Assembly: GCA_963717955.1 (NCBI GenBank)
Contig: CAVQXR010000001.1
Span: 1,860,001 to 1,924,000, forward strand
DNA from: CAVQXR01 sp963717955
Lineage (GTDB): Bacteria; Actinomycetota; Thermoleophilia; Gaiellales; Gaiellaceae
Length of the DNA: 64,000 bases
Direction of reading: 5' to 3'
Part shown: one piece after another, positions 29,237 to 38,344 of the stretch
Layout of the letters: each line of letters opens with the position of its first letter
Position numbering within the stretch: position 1 is the stretch's first letter
Program-made: the position numbers and the translations under genes
The notes under the pieces: model-generated
What the model saw: the letters and a program-made list of their open reading frames with translations, nothing else
What the model was told of the DNA's origin: nothing
Databases searched by the model: none

Positions 29237-30163
29237 CTAGCCGTTGCGGACGTGCCGGTCGAGGAGGTCGTTCAGCTTGATCTGGTCGTCCCAGGTGTCC
29301 GTCCAGGTCTCGGTGGTCATCGGGATCGCGTCGACCGACCACCAGTCGCCCGTGTAGACGTCGGCCAGCGCCGACGCGAGCGCGTCCATGTCGAGCACCC
29401 CCTTGCCGATGCCGAGGTGTGTCCCGAACGCGTTGTGCCACGTGTTCGAGTCCGTGTCGCAGAAGTGGACGTGGCCGATCCGGCTGCCGAGCCTCGCGAT
29501 GAGCTCGACCTGGCCTCCCTCGACCCGCTCCATCGGCTGCAGCTGATTGTGGGCGAGCACCGCCGCGGCCTCCATGTGGCCGACGTCGTACATGATCCTG
29601 AGGTTGTCGTGGCCGACGTCGTCGACGAGCTGGACGATCTCGGACGGGCGAACGAAGATCTGGCCCGTCTCCGGCTCCCACAGCATCTGCACGCCCGCCT
29701 CGGCCCCGCGTTCGGCGTGCTCGCGGAAGACGCTCACCACGCGATCCCAGACCCGCGGCACGTCGGCGTCGCGCGCGAGCGGGCCGAAGTCGCCGGGATC
29801 GATCCGCATGGCCGGGATCCCGCAGTCGGCGCAGAACTGGAGGTGGGCGTCGAAGAACCGCCGGTACTCGGCGAGGACGTCGTCCGACCCCGTCGCCCAT
29901 GGAAGCCGGCCGAAGTCGCCGTACGGACCGGGCGCGTACCCGACGACCTCGAGGTTCAGCGAGCCGAGCCAGTCGACGAGGCCCTTGCGGCTCGCCTTGT
30001 CCGGGAACTTCTCGACGGTGGCGTGGTCGAAGAAGCCCGCAAGCTCGATCCCGTCGTACCCGAACGCCGAGAGCACCCGGGCAACCTGCTCGAGGGTCGG
30101 CGGCGTCTCCAGGCCGAACGCGAGGCACCAGCTGCCCCGGCTCACCCTCGCTGCTCTCGCCAC
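29237..30163 (-). CDS. Sugar phosphate isomerase/epimerase-like TIM barrel, member A
   Basis: 308 residues starting at GTG 30163, chosen because AGGAGG lies eight bases upstream and because the resulting N-terminus (VARAARVSRGSWCLAFGLE) aligns with paralogue B. Probable metal ligands are Glu in MLWEPETG, Asp and His in IMYDVGHME, and His in IGHVHFCDTDSNTWHN. It shares long blocks with member B and ends in the same LNDLLDRHVRNG-type tail. Two close paralogues in one operon suggest either two successive isomerisations or a heteromeric enzyme. Confidence 0.88.
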   Translation of the reverse strand: MARAARVSRGSWCLAFGLETPPTLEQVARVLSAFGYDGIELAGFFDHATVEKFPDKASRKGLVDWLGSLNLEVVGYAPGPYGDFGRLPWATGSDDVLAEYRRFFDAHLQFCADCGIPAMRIDPGDFGPLARDADVPRVWDRVVSVFREHAERGAEAGVQMLWEPETGQIFVRPSEIVQLVDDVGHDNLRIMYDVGHMEAAAVLAHNQLQPMERVEGGQVELIARLGSRIGHVHFCDTDSNTWHNAFGTHLGIGKGVLDMDALASALADVYTGDWWSVDAIPMTTETWTDTWDDQIKLNDLLDRHVRNG

Positions 30164-30183
30164 GTTCGTCCTCCTTCTCGGTT

Positions 30184-30660
30184 CTACCGCGTACCGTGCT
30201 CGCCCGGCCACGGCCGGACGAGCTGGACGAGCTCGACGGGGTTGCCGTCGGGGTCTTCCGCGTACAACGCCTTGCCGCCGTCGTTGGGTCCGCCCACGAC
30301 CGTGACCGGGCGGCCGTCCCGCGAGCGGATCTTCACTCCGAGCGACCGCAGCCGTCCGTACTCGGCGTCGAGGTCGTCGGTGACGAAGCAGAGATGGCCG
30401 GAGCCGGTGTGGTTCGGCTCCCGCGCGCGCGTGTCGCCTCGCGGCTCCAGGTAGTGGAGCAGCTCGAAATTGAACCCGTAGCCCCGCAGGTGCACGATGC
30501 GCACGCGTGCGCCCCGCACGCCCGTGACCTGCTCGACGAAGCCGCCGGCCTCGACCTCGCGGTCGGAGACGAGCTCCATCCCGAACACGTCGCGGTAGAA
30601 CGCGATCGCCCGCTCGGGATCCTGCGTCGACAGCTCGAAGTGGTGGAAGCCGGTGATCAC
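30184..30660 (-). CDS. VOC-superfamily (glyoxalase/dioxygenase fold) protein
   Basis: 158 residues with two beta-alpha-beta-beta-beta modules. Metal-ligand candidates are His in FHHFELS, His in GHLCFVTDD and Glu in NPVELVQLV. Members include glyoxalase I, methylmalonyl-CoA epimerase and extradiol dioxygenases; nothing here decides among them. GTG 30660 overlaps the stop of the aldehyde dehydrogenase (GTGA), so the pair is translationally coupled. An aldehyde-detoxifying or epimerase step in the sugar route is possible. Confidence 0.85.
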   Translation of the reverse strand: MITGFHHFELSTQDPERAIAFYRDVFGMELVSDREVEAGGFVEQVTGVRGARVRIVHLRGYGFNFELLHYLEPRGDTRAREPNHTGSGHLCFVTDDLDAEYGRLRSLGVKIRSRDGRPVTVVGGPNDGGKALYAEDPDGNPVELVQLVRPWPGEHGTR

Positions 30661-32120
30661 CGCGGCCGCCCGACCCCAAGGTTCAGCACGAGCAGCCGCT
30701 GCTCCATCTGCTCGCGGATCGCGTAGCGCAGCCCTTCCCTGCCCGACCCGGACGCCTTCACGCCGCCATAGGGCATCGAGTCGACCCGCCAGATGTTCAC
30801 GTCGTTGACGATCACGCCGCCGACCTCGAGCTCCTGGTAGGCGCGGTAGGCGACCGCGAGATCGGACGTGAAGATGCCGGCCTGTAGCCCGTACTCGGTC
30901 GCGTTCGCCGCCGCGAGGGCCTCGTCGAGGTCGCCGTAGCGCTCGATCACGACCACGGGCGCGAAGATCTCCTTGCAGGCCACGCTCATCCCGGGCCGGG
31001 TGCCGGTCAGGACGGTGGGAGGGAACAGCGTGCCCTTGCGAACCCCGCCGGCGAGCAGGCGCGCCCCGCCGACGACAGCCTGCTCGACCCAGGTCTCCGC
31101 GCGGGCCGCTGCCTCCTCGGTGATCATCGGCCCCATCGTCGTCTCCTCATCGAACGGGTCGCCCGTGCGGATGCCGACAACCTGCGCGAGGAACAGGTCG
31201 GTGAAGCGGTCGGCCACGTCCTCGTGGACGTACACGCGCTGGACGGCCGCGCAGACCTGGCCGGCGAGCAGGAAGCCGCCGAACGCGCACCGCTCCGCCG
31301 CGTGCGCGAGATCTGCGTCGTGGTGCACGACGACGGCACCGTTGCCCCCGAGCTCGAGCGACACCTTCTTCTGCCCGGCCCTCGCTCGCAGGCCCCAGCC
31401 GACGCTGCTCGAGCCCGTGAAGGAAACGCCGCGGACGCGAGGATCGGCGACGAGCGGGTCAGCGAGCTCGGGGCCGGCCGGAAGGACACTGATCAGCCCC
31501 GGTGGCAGCCCGGCCTCGTGGACCGCGTCGGCAACGAGGCGTCCCACGTTGACGCCGCTGACGGGCGTCTTCTCGGACGGTTTCACGACGATCGGGTTCC
31601 CGGCGGCGAGCGCCGGCCCGATCTTGTGCGCGACGAGGTTGAACGGGGAGTTGAAAGGAGTGATCGCGACGACCGGCCCGATCGGGAACCGGCGCACCTC
31701 GCCGTAGCGCCCCTCCCCGGCCGCGACGCCGTCCAGAGGGACGACCTCGCCGTCGATTCGGGTCGCCTCCTCGCCCGCGAGCCGGAACGTGGTCGTCGCG
31801 CGGTCGACTTCGAGGCGCGACTCCCAGATCGCCTTGCCGGTCTCGAGCGTGATGTCGCGGGCGAGCTCCTCCCGGCACTCCGCAATGCGCCCCGCGACCG
31901 CATGCAAGAGCCCGCTGCGGTGATGGGCCGCAACCTGCCGATACTCGGCGAACGCATCCTGTGCGGCGCTGATCGCGTGCCCGGCGTCGGCGGCGTTCGC
32001 AGACGACACGGTGGCAACGATCTCCCCGGTGAACGGGAAGCAGACCTCGATCGGAGCTCCTCCGCCGGGAGCCGGCCGGCCGGCGAGGACGAGCTCGTGA
32101 TGGGCTACCGAGATGCTCAT
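30657..32120 (-). CDS. Aldehyde dehydrogenase (lactaldehyde/glyceraldehyde-phosphate-like)
   Basis: 487 residues. Catalytic Cys in AGQVCAAVQRVYV, general-base Glu in LELGGNGAVVV, cofactor loop TPFNSPFNLVAHKIGPA. The NSPFNL and VQRVYV patterns are closer to lactaldehyde, sulfolactaldehyde and non-phosphorylating glyceraldehyde-3-phosphate dehydrogenases than to the betaine or semialdehyde types seen earlier in the window. ATG 32120 overlaps the stop of the LacI regulator gene (ATGA). It probably oxidises the short aldehyde left after an aldol cleavage, or the sugar aldehyde itself. Confidence 0.9.
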   Translation of the reverse strand: MSISVAHHELVLAGRPAPGGGAPIEVCFPFTGEIVATVSSANAADAGHAISAAQDAFAEYRQVAAHHRSGLLHAVAGRIAECREELARDITLETGKAIWESRLEVDRATTTFRLAGEEATRIDGEVVPLDGVAAGEGRYGEVRRFPIGPVVAITPFNSPFNLVAHKIGPALAAGNPIVVKPSEKTPVSGVNVGRLVADAVHEAGLPPGLISVLPAGPELADPLVADPRVRGVSFTGSSSVGWGLRARAGQKKVSLELGGNGAVVVHHDADLAHAAERCAFGGFLLAGQVCAAVQRVYVHEDVADRFTDLFLAQVVGIRTGDPFDEETTMGPMITEEAAARAETWVEQAVVGGARLLAGGVRKGTLFPPTVLTGTRPGMSVACKEIFAPVVVIERYGDLDEALAAANATEYGLQAGIFTSDLAVAYRAYQELEVGGVIVNDVNIWRVDSMPYGGVKASGSGREGLRYAIREQMEQRLLVLNLGVGRPR

Positions 32121-33145
32121 GCGACTCTCCGGGACGAGCCTAGCCGCGGCGGGGCCGACGTGCCGCGGGGGACGTACCGGGCCGGCAGGGTGACCGTCCT
32201 CGGGGGCGCGTCCGGGTCGGCGAGCCGGGCGAGCAGCAGGTCGGCCGCCTCCCGTCCGTGGGCGACCGCATCCCGGTCGATGACGTCGATCGGCGGATCG
32301 TGCAGCCGCGTCAGCTCCACGTCGTCGGTGCCGACGAGCGACAGCTCGTCCGGGATCCGGACGCGCAGGTCGCGGAGTGCCGCGAGGACCCCGGCGGTCA
32401 GCTGGTTGTTCCCGGCCACGATCGCGGTCGGCGGCGCAGACAGCGCCAACAGGTGCCGGGCCGCCTCCTCGCCCGTCTCGTGGGCGTGCACCCCCGTCAC
32501 GACCAGGCCGCGGTCGGCGTCCAACCCGAGGCTCGAGACGAGCCGGTGGAAGGCGGTGACGCGGGCCCGGCTCGCGAACTGCGACGGATTGCCGGCGACG
32601 AGCGCGATGCGGTCGTGCCCGAGCCCGGCGAGGTGCGCCAGCGCCTCGCCCATGCCCGCCGCGTGGTCGGAACCGACGACGTCCGCCCCCGAGCCTTCGA
32701 CCTCGCGATCGAACAGCACGCACGCGCGGAATCGTGCGAGGCGCTCGCCGAGCCCGGGGGTCTGCTCGTCGGCGACCGCCACGATCAACCCCTCCAGGCG
32801 ACGTTGGGCGAGCATCCGGATCTGCGCCGACTCGTGCGCGGGGTCGTTCCCCGAGTGGGCGAGCATGAGCGAGAACCCGCGCCCGTGCAGCACCTCGTCC
32901 GCCCCCTTGGCCACGGCCGAGAAGACGGGATTCGTGATGTCGGGCACGACGAAGCCGACGGCGCGGCTCGTGCCCGTGCGCATGCTGCGGGCAGCGACGT
33001 CGGGCTCGTAGTCGAGGCGTTCCATCGCGGCCAGCACCCGCTTGCGCACCTCGTCGCTGACGAACGGATAGTCGTTGAGGACGCGAGACACGGTGGAGAC
33101 GGAGACGCCCGCCTGCCGTGCCACTTCCCTGATCGTGGGGCGCAT
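32117..33145 (-). CDS. LacI-family transcriptional regulator
   Basis: 342 residues. The N-terminal helix-turn-helix and hinge read TIREVARQAGVSVSTVSRVL, and the hinge helix follows in RSMRTGTSRAVGFVVPD. The C-terminal periplasmic-binding-protein-like domain should bind a sugar effector. It begins the - strand isomerase operon and is translationally coupled to the aldehyde dehydrogenase. ATG 33145 was chosen because it starts right at the HTH; a longer frame upstream crosses the operator. A LacI-type palindrome lies 11 bases upstream of the start, so autoregulation of the operon is likely. Confidence 0.94.
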   Translation of the reverse strand: MRPTIREVARQAGVSVSTVSRVLNDYPFVSDEVRKRVLAAMERLDYEPDVAARSMRTGTSRAVGFVVPDITNPVFSAVAKGADEVLHGRGFSLMLAHSGNDPAHESAQIRMLAQRRLEGLIVAVADEQTPGLGERLARFRACVLFDREVEGSGADVVGSDHAAGMGEALAHLAGLGHDRIALVAGNPSQFASRARVTAFHRLVSSLGLDADRGLVVTGVHAHETGEEAARHLLALSAPPTAIVAGNNQLTAGVLAALRDLRVRIPDELSLVGTDDVELTRLHDPPIDVIDRDAVAHGREAADLLLARLADPDAPPRTVTLPARYVPRGTSAPPRLGSSRRVA

Positions 33146-33155
33146 GGATGCGGCG

Positions 33156-33171
33156 TTGGAAACGTTTTCAA
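33156..33171. promoter_or_regulatory. LacI-family operator upstream of the isomerase operon
   Basis: TTGGAAACGTTTTCAA is a near-perfect palindrome with the central AAACGTTT core typical of LacI/CcpA-family sites. On the - strand it lies between a TAGAGT -10 candidate (33176-33181) and the regulator ATG, where binding would block transcription start. It is also notably AT-rich compared with its surroundings. Confidence 0.8.
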
Positions 33172-33249
33172 GGGCGACTCTAACGCCGGCCCGGGAGAGG
33201 GTCAAGCGGCACCGGCAGAGGGCGGCTCCTCCTCCGCCCGCTCAGTGAA

Positions 33250-33255
33250 TAGGCT
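33250..33255 (+). promoter_or_regulatory. -10 hexamer, probable leaderless start of HDAC-like gene
   Basis: TAGGCT followed by six bases and the GTG start at 33262. No ribosome-binding sequence fits between. Confidence 0.5.
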
Positions 33256-33261
33256 AGATCG

Positions 33262-34122
<861 letters not shown>

Positions 34123-34177
34123 GGGGCGGGGCCGCGCGGCCGACGACGGAAGCGACGCGCTGCCGGCGGTGCAGAGC

Positions 34178-34183
34178 TACGGT
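34178..34183 (+). promoter_or_regulatory. -10 hexamer, probable leaderless start of thioredoxin-like gene
   Basis: TACGGT followed by seven bases and the ATG at 34191, without a Shine-Dalgarno match between. Confidence 0.5.
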
Positions 34184-34190
34184 AGGGGTC

Positions 34191-34754
34191 ATGGACGTCA
34201 CCGAATCCACGTTTCGCACGGACGTCATCGAGCGTTCGAGCGAGCTTCCGGTGGTCGTCGACTTCTGGGCGGAGTGGTGCGGCCCGTGCAAGGCGCTCGG
34301 CCCCGTGCTCGAGGAGGCGATCGCCGAGCGCGCCGACGAGATCGTGCTCGCGAAGGTCGACGTCGACGCGAATCCCGGGCTCGCCGAGACCTATGGGATT
34401 CGAGGAATCCCCGCCGTGAAGGCGTTCCGCAACGGCACCGTCGTGAAGGAGTTCGTCGGCGCGCAGTCGCCGGCCAGCGTCGGCATCTTCCTCGACGAGC
34501 TGCTCGGCCCGAGCCCGTCGCAGCGCCTGCTGGACGAGCTCCAGGAGAGCGGCGAGCTCCCCGAGATTCTCGGGCCCCTTGCGGAGGGCGACTACGAGCG
34601 GGCGCTCGAGTGGCTCCTCGGTGAGGCCGCCTCGGGAACGCCCGAGCGTCGAGAGCGGATCCGTGAGGTGATGGTCGCGCTCTTCCAGGAGCTCGGGCAG
34701 GATCATCCACTGAGCGTCTCGTACCGACGCCGGCTCGCGACCACGCTCTACTGA
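34191..34754 (+). CDS. Thioredoxin domain protein with C-terminal helical region (CnoX/YbbN-like)
   Basis: 187 residues. Residues 1-105 form a thioredoxin domain with the active-site WCGPCK (VVVDFWAEWCGPCKAL) and the cis-Pro in IRGIPAVKAF. Residues 110-187 are a mostly helical extension (LDELQESGELPEILGPLAEGDY) resembling the first TPR-like repeats of CnoX/YbbN chaperedoxins, which are about 280-300 residues, so this is a shortened version. Likely role: cytoplasmic thiol oxidoreductase or holdase. The preceding HDAC-like gene ends 68 bases upstream, but this gene has its own -10 box. Confidence 0.88.
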   Translation: MDVTESTFRTDVIERSSELPVVVDFWAEWCGPCKALGPVLEEAIAERADEIVLAKVDVDANPGLAETYGIRGIPAVKAFRNGTVVKEFVGAQSPASVGIFLDELLGPSPSQRLLDELQESGELPEILGPLAEGDYERALEWLLGEAASGTPERRERIREVMVALFQELGQDHPLSVSYRRRLATTLY

Positions 34755-34982
34755 GTCGGGAGCTCCGGTCGTTCCCGGGCCCGAGCGGGGCCCGAAGGCG
34801 AGCGCCGTTCGCCGGGATCCGCCCCCCGGCCGGCGGAGCGTGACACGCGCCAACGGCACACCGCTGTCGCGATTTCGTCGCACCCCTGTCCGGAATGGCC
34901 GATGAAAGAACGCCCCGAACTCCCTAGGCTGCAATCAGGTCACCCGCCCGCGACCGACGACCCGAAAGGGGGTGAAGGATGC

Positions 34983-35606
34983 GTGACACATGCACACATC
35001 ACGGCGATCGCCGGCGCGGTGCTGGGAGCGCTCGCGATGACGGGCGCGTCGGGCGCCGCCGTGGGCGCCGCCCGCCCGATGGCCGGTGATCACGTCGTCA
35101 TCGAGGAGGTGCTCGCCGAGCAGCCCACCGATCGGGCCGGACGGGCGATCGGCCCGAAGGTCACCGTTCCGACCGATGTCCACCGCCACGGATCGGCGCG
35201 GGCGGCGAGCGACGGAACCGGCGAGGCCACGCCCCGCATGCTGCGGGCGGCCGCCTCCGGATGCAAGGTCGTCTGGGCGATGCGGATCGGGAGGAGCTTC
35301 CTCTTCGGGACCACGCTGTGGAAGTACACGCAGGAGAAGCGCTTCTGCTGGTCGTACCCGCGGCTGACGAGCGTGAACACGAACGCCTACCCGTGCTGTA
35401 CGGACCCGACGTGGTACTGGGCGGGCGCGATCGGCTCGAACGGCTGGTTCTTCTCGTGGGCCGGGAGCGCAAACGGAGGCCACTACACGTTCCGCCAGGG
35501 TCGGTTCGAGCAGCAGATCCTGGGCAAGGTCGTCGACTCGGCGCAGCCCTGGGTGAAGCTCTGGGTCTACGGCAACGGCACGTGGCAGTACGCGACCGGC
35601 GCCTGA
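34983..35606 (+). CDS. Secreted Trp/Cys-rich protein of unknown function
   Basis: About 207 residues from GTG 34983, which has AAGGGGGTGAAGG just upstream. The N-terminus has a basic/His start, then a hydrophobic AIAGAVLGALAMTGASGAAVG, consistent with a signal peptide cleaved near AARP. After a variable linker the mature domain is rich in aromatic residues and has four cysteines (CKVVW, FCWSY, YPCCTDP) that may form disulfides. Repeated W/G/N patterns (YWAGAIGSNGWFFSW, WVYGNGTWQY) suggest a small beta-sheet domain. I do not recognise a family. The tiny membrane-protein gene follows within 22 bases, so they probably form one unit. Confidence 0.75.
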   Translation: MTHAHITAIAGAVLGALAMTGASGAAVGAARPMAGDHVVIEEVLAEQPTDRAGRAIGPKVTVPTDVHRHGSARAASDGTGEATPRMLRAAASGCKVVWAMRIGRSFLFGTTLWKYTQEKRFCWSYPRLTSVNTNAYPCCTDPTWYWAGAIGSNGWFFSWAGSANGGHYTFRQGRFEQQILGKVVDSAQPWVKLWVYGNGTWQYATGA

Positions 35607-35628
35607 CGGGCCGAGGTAAGGAGACGCA

Positions 35629-35760
35629 ATGCATGACGAGGGCTCCGACGACGACGTGAACCCGACGGTGCGATGGCTCGTGCACGGCGTGTGGCGGATC
35701 GCGCTCGGGATCGTCGTGATCCTGATCGTGCTCGGCGTCGCCGCCGCGATCCTTCGCTAG
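35629..35760 (+). CDS. Small single-pass membrane protein, 43 residues
   Basis: ATG 35629 is preceded by AAGGAGA at a good distance. The product begins with an acidic stretch (MHDEGSDDDVNPTVRW), then one membrane helix (IALGIVVILIVLGVAAAIL), and ends in Arg. No similarity is recognised. It follows the secreted unknown protein by 22 bases, which together with the strong ribosome-binding site supports it as a real gene. Confidence 0.65.
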   Translation: MHDEGSDDDVNPTVRWLVHGVWRIALGIVVILIVLGVAAAILR

Positions 35761-35838
35761 CAGCTCCCGGGCGGCGGCACGCGGGCGTGCCGCCGCCAGC
35801 CCGCGACGGGTCCAGAGCCGCGCGAGTACCCCGGCCGG

Positions 35839-36762
35839 CTAGCGCAGCTCCGGCGGCAGCCGGAAGTAGACGTCCTCGCGGGTGAGCTCGACCTCCTGGC
35901 GGTCGACGTAGCCGTGCTCGGCCAGACGGTCGGCCACCCGGATCACGAGCGACTCCGGCGATGAGGCGCCCGCCGTGAGACCGACGACCTCGTGCCCCTC
36001 GAGCCACGCCGGGTCGAGATCGGAGTCGTCGTCCACCAGACGAGCGTCCGCGCCGCGCGAGCGAGCGACCTCCACCAGGCGGTTTGCATTCGAGCTCGTC
36101 TTCGAGCCGACGACGAGCACGAGCGTCGCCTGCTCGCAGATCTTCTTGACGGCATCCTGCCGATTCTGCGTCGCGTAGCAGATGTCGGCCGAAGGCGGGC
36201 CGACGAGGTCGGGAAACCGGTCGCGGAGTGCGTCGACGACGTCACCCGTGTCGTCCACCGAGAGCGTTGTCTGCGTGAGGTACGCGACCTGCTGCCCGTC
36301 GTGCGGTCGGAGGCTCTGGACGTCGCCGACGGTCTCGACGAGCGTGATCGCCTCGGCGGCCTCTCCCATCGTCCCCACGACCTCCTCGTGGCCGGCGTGC
36401 CCGACGAGCGCGATCCTCAGCCCACGGGCCGCATAGCGACGCGCTTCTGCGTGCACCTTCGAGACGAGCGGGCAGGTGGCGTCGATCACCTGCAGGTCCC
36501 GCTCCGCACACTTCCGGTAGACCTCTGGCGCGACGCCGTGCGCGGAGAGGACGACGAGGGCGCCTTCGGGCACCTCCTGCTCGGTCTCGACGAAGACGGC
36601 GCCGCGATCCTCGAGATCGCGGACGACGTGCACGTTGTGGACGATCTGATGGCGGACGTACACGGGCGGGCCGTGCGTCTCGAGCAGCTTCTCGACGATG
36701 TCGATCGCACGGACGACACCGGCGCAGAAGCTCCGCGGCGCCGCGATCAGCACGCGCTTCAC
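35839..36762 (-). CDS. ispH: 4-Hydroxy-3-methylbut-2-enyl diphosphate reductase
   Basis: 307 residues. Last enzyme of the MEP isoprenoid pathway, an iron-sulfur protein releasing IPP and DMAPP. The three cluster cysteines are visible: Cys13 in APRSFCAGV, Cys97 in DATCPLVSKVH, and one near residue 195 in ADICYATQNRQ. The substrate loop SKTSSNANRL is intact. GTG 36762 overlaps the stop of hpnG (GTGA). Its placement at the end of the hopanoid operon links precursor supply to squalene synthesis. Confidence 0.96.
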   Translation of the reverse strand: MKRVLIAAPRSFCAGVVRAIDIVEKLLETHGPPVYVRHQIVHNVHVVRDLEDRGAVFVETEQEVPEGALVVLSAHGVAPEVYRKCAERDLQVIDATCPLVSKVHAEARRYAARGLRIALVGHAGHEEVVGTMGEAAEAITLVETVGDVQSLRPHDGQQVAYLTQTTLSVDDTGDVVDALRDRFPDLVGPPSADICYATQNRQDAVKKICEQATLVLVVGSKTSSNANRLVEVARSRGADARLVDDDSDLDPAWLEGHEVVGLTAGASSPESLVIRVADRLAEHGYVDRQEVELTREDVYFRLPPELR

Positions 36763-37361
36763 CTCTCGGCCTCCGCGAACGCCGCGGCGGCCCGCTCGAG
36801 CGCCGCGAGGCCCCGTCTCGCCGCCCTCGCTGCCCGAACGGATCGCACCGGCTCGGTCGCAAACGCGCGCAGGACCGCTCCCCACGCGGTTGCCCCGTCC
36901 GGCGCGGAGGCGAGCGCGAGCCTGCCGACCCGATGCTCGGGGCTGTCGGAGACGGCCCTGACAGCGCCGGCCAGCCTCCCGGTCCGCGCGAGCGCGGCGC
37001 CCTCCATCTCGACCGCGACCGCCCCGGTTCGCTCGGCGAGTCGGGCGCGGTCGGCGGGATCGTCGACGACGCGGCCGGCAGCGCAGATCACCGCCGGCTG
37101 CGCGCCGGGGACCTGCAGCGGCTCCCCCTCCCACAGCACTGCACCGCTCTCGTCCACGATCCGATGGGCGGTGAGCAGCGCTCCGGGAGCAAGGCCCGGT
37201 ACCAGGGCGCCGGCCAGCCCGAATCCGGCGATCCGACCGCCCGGCAGCGGGAGCGAGGCGGCGAGGCCGATCCGTGCGGTGCGCGCACCCGCCCTCCGCG
37301 CAGCCCGCTCCTCCACCCGCAGCGCGCAGGCCAGGGTGAGCGGGCTCAGCGCAGCGTCCAC
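36759..37361 (-). CDS. hpnG: Hopanoid-associated phosphorylase/nucleosidase
   Basis: 200 residues, purine-nucleoside-phosphorylase/MTA-nucleosidase fold. Signatures are the N-terminal IGLAASLPLPGGRIAGFGLAG region and the catalytic Glu segment GAVAVEMEGAALAR. In hopanoid clusters this enzyme removes adenine from adenosylhopane to give ribosylhopane or its phosphate. Its start at GTG 37361 lies inside the 3' end of hpnH (16-base overlap), and its stop overlaps ispH (GTGA). It is somewhat shorter than typical HpnG at the N-terminus, so an earlier start inside hpnH is not excluded. Confidence 0.85.
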   Translation of the reverse strand: MDAALSPLTLACALRVEERAARRAGARTARIGLAASLPLPGGRIAGFGLAGALVPGLAPGALLTAHRIVDESGAVLWEGEPLQVPGAQPAVICAAGRVVDDPADRARLAERTGAVAVEMEGAALARTGRLAGAVRAVSDSPEHRVGRLALASAPDGATAWGAVLRAFATEPVRSVRAARAARRGLAALERAAAAFAEAER

Positions 37362-38344
37362 GCGAGACTCCGCACCGTCTCCTTGACGCTCTGGGTCGTC
37401 GCGAGGGTAGCGGACGGCTCGAACCCGCAGTGAATCCCACAATGCTCGCAACGAGGGTCGTTCCCGGGACCGTACCGCTCCCACTCCATCCCGTCCATGA
37501 GCGCCTGGTAGTCCGGGAAGATGGCATCGGTGAGCAGGTAGCACGGACCCTTCCAACCGTAGGGGTTGCGCGTGATCGAGCCCCACGGAGTACACGGGAG
37601 CGACCGGTCGCCGGTGAGGAAGTCCTGGTAGATGGGGCTCGCAAGCCACCGGTAGCCGCGCTTGCGGGCAGCGGCCCGGATCTGCCGGAACTTGTCCTCG
37701 TGCTCGCTCCGGGTCATCGTCAGGTTCGGGTCGATCTGGGAGTACTGGTAACCCGGCGCGACGAGCATGCCGTCGGTACCGACCTCCTCGGTCAGGAAGC
37801 GCATCATCTCGACGATGTCGTCGACCTGCGACTCCTTGAAGATCGTCGTGTTCGTCGTCACGCGGAATCCGCGGGCGCGGGCCGACCGGATCGCTGCGAT
37901 CGCGATGTCCCAGAGGCCCGGGTAGTCGCACACGTAGTCGTGCGTCTCGCGCATCCCGTCGAGGTGCACGACCCAGGTGAGCCGCGGGTCCGGGGTGAAG
38001 CCGTCGAGCATCTCGTCCAGTCGCAGCGCGTTGGTGCAGAGCTGGATGTTCTTCTTCAGCTCGAGGAAACCGCCGACAACGTCCTCGATCCCCTTGTAGA
38101 TGAGCGGCTCGCCGCCACAGATCGAGACGACGGGCGCGGGACACTGCCTGCCGGAGTCGAGGCACTCCTCGACGGTCAGCCGGGCTTTGTTCGACTCGTA
38201 CTCGCGGATCTTCCCGCAGCCGATGCACGCGATGTTGCAACCCAGAGTCGGTTCGAGCATGAGAACGAGCGGGTACCGCTCCTCGTTCTTCTGCGACGCG
38301 ACGTAGCGACCGATCTGGACGGTGCTGCGTAGCGGAAACTTCAT
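37346..38344 (-). CDS. hpnH: Adenosylhopane synthase, radical SAM
   Basis: 332 residues. Radical SAM enzyme adding 5'-deoxyadenosyl to diploptene, the first step of extended hopanoid side chains. The cluster motif is Cys36-X3-Cys40-X2-Cys43 (GCNIACIGCGK), the SAM-binding ICGGEPLIY follows, and a C-terminal Cys cluster DPRCEHCGIHCGFEP is present as in HpnH proteins. ATG 38344 overlaps the stop of hpnA (ATGA). Context of shc and hpnA upstream and hpnG downstream fits the known gene order. Confidence 0.96.
   Translation of the reverse strand: MKFPLRSTVQIGRYVASQKNEERYPLVLMLEPTLGCNIACIGCGKIREYESNKARLTVEECLDSGRQCPAPVVSICGGEPLIYKGIEDVVGGFLELKKNIQLCTNALRLDEMLDGFTPDPRLTWVVHLDGMRETHDYVCDYPGLWDIAIAAIRSARARGFRVTTNTTIFKESQVDDIVEMMRFLTEEVGTDGMLVAPGYQYSQIDPNLTMTRSEHEDKFRQIRAAARKRGYRWLASPIYQDFLTGDRSLPCTPWGSITRNPYGWKGPCYLLTDAIFPDYQALMDGMEWERYGPGNDPRCEHCGIHCGFEPSATLATTQSVKETVRSLAWTLR

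Noticed and set aside
34902..34982. Earlier start (ATG 34902) for the secreted protein
   Set aside because: It would put about 27 polar residues before the signal peptide, while GTG 34983 has a ribosome-binding sequence and starts directly before the hydrophobic segment.
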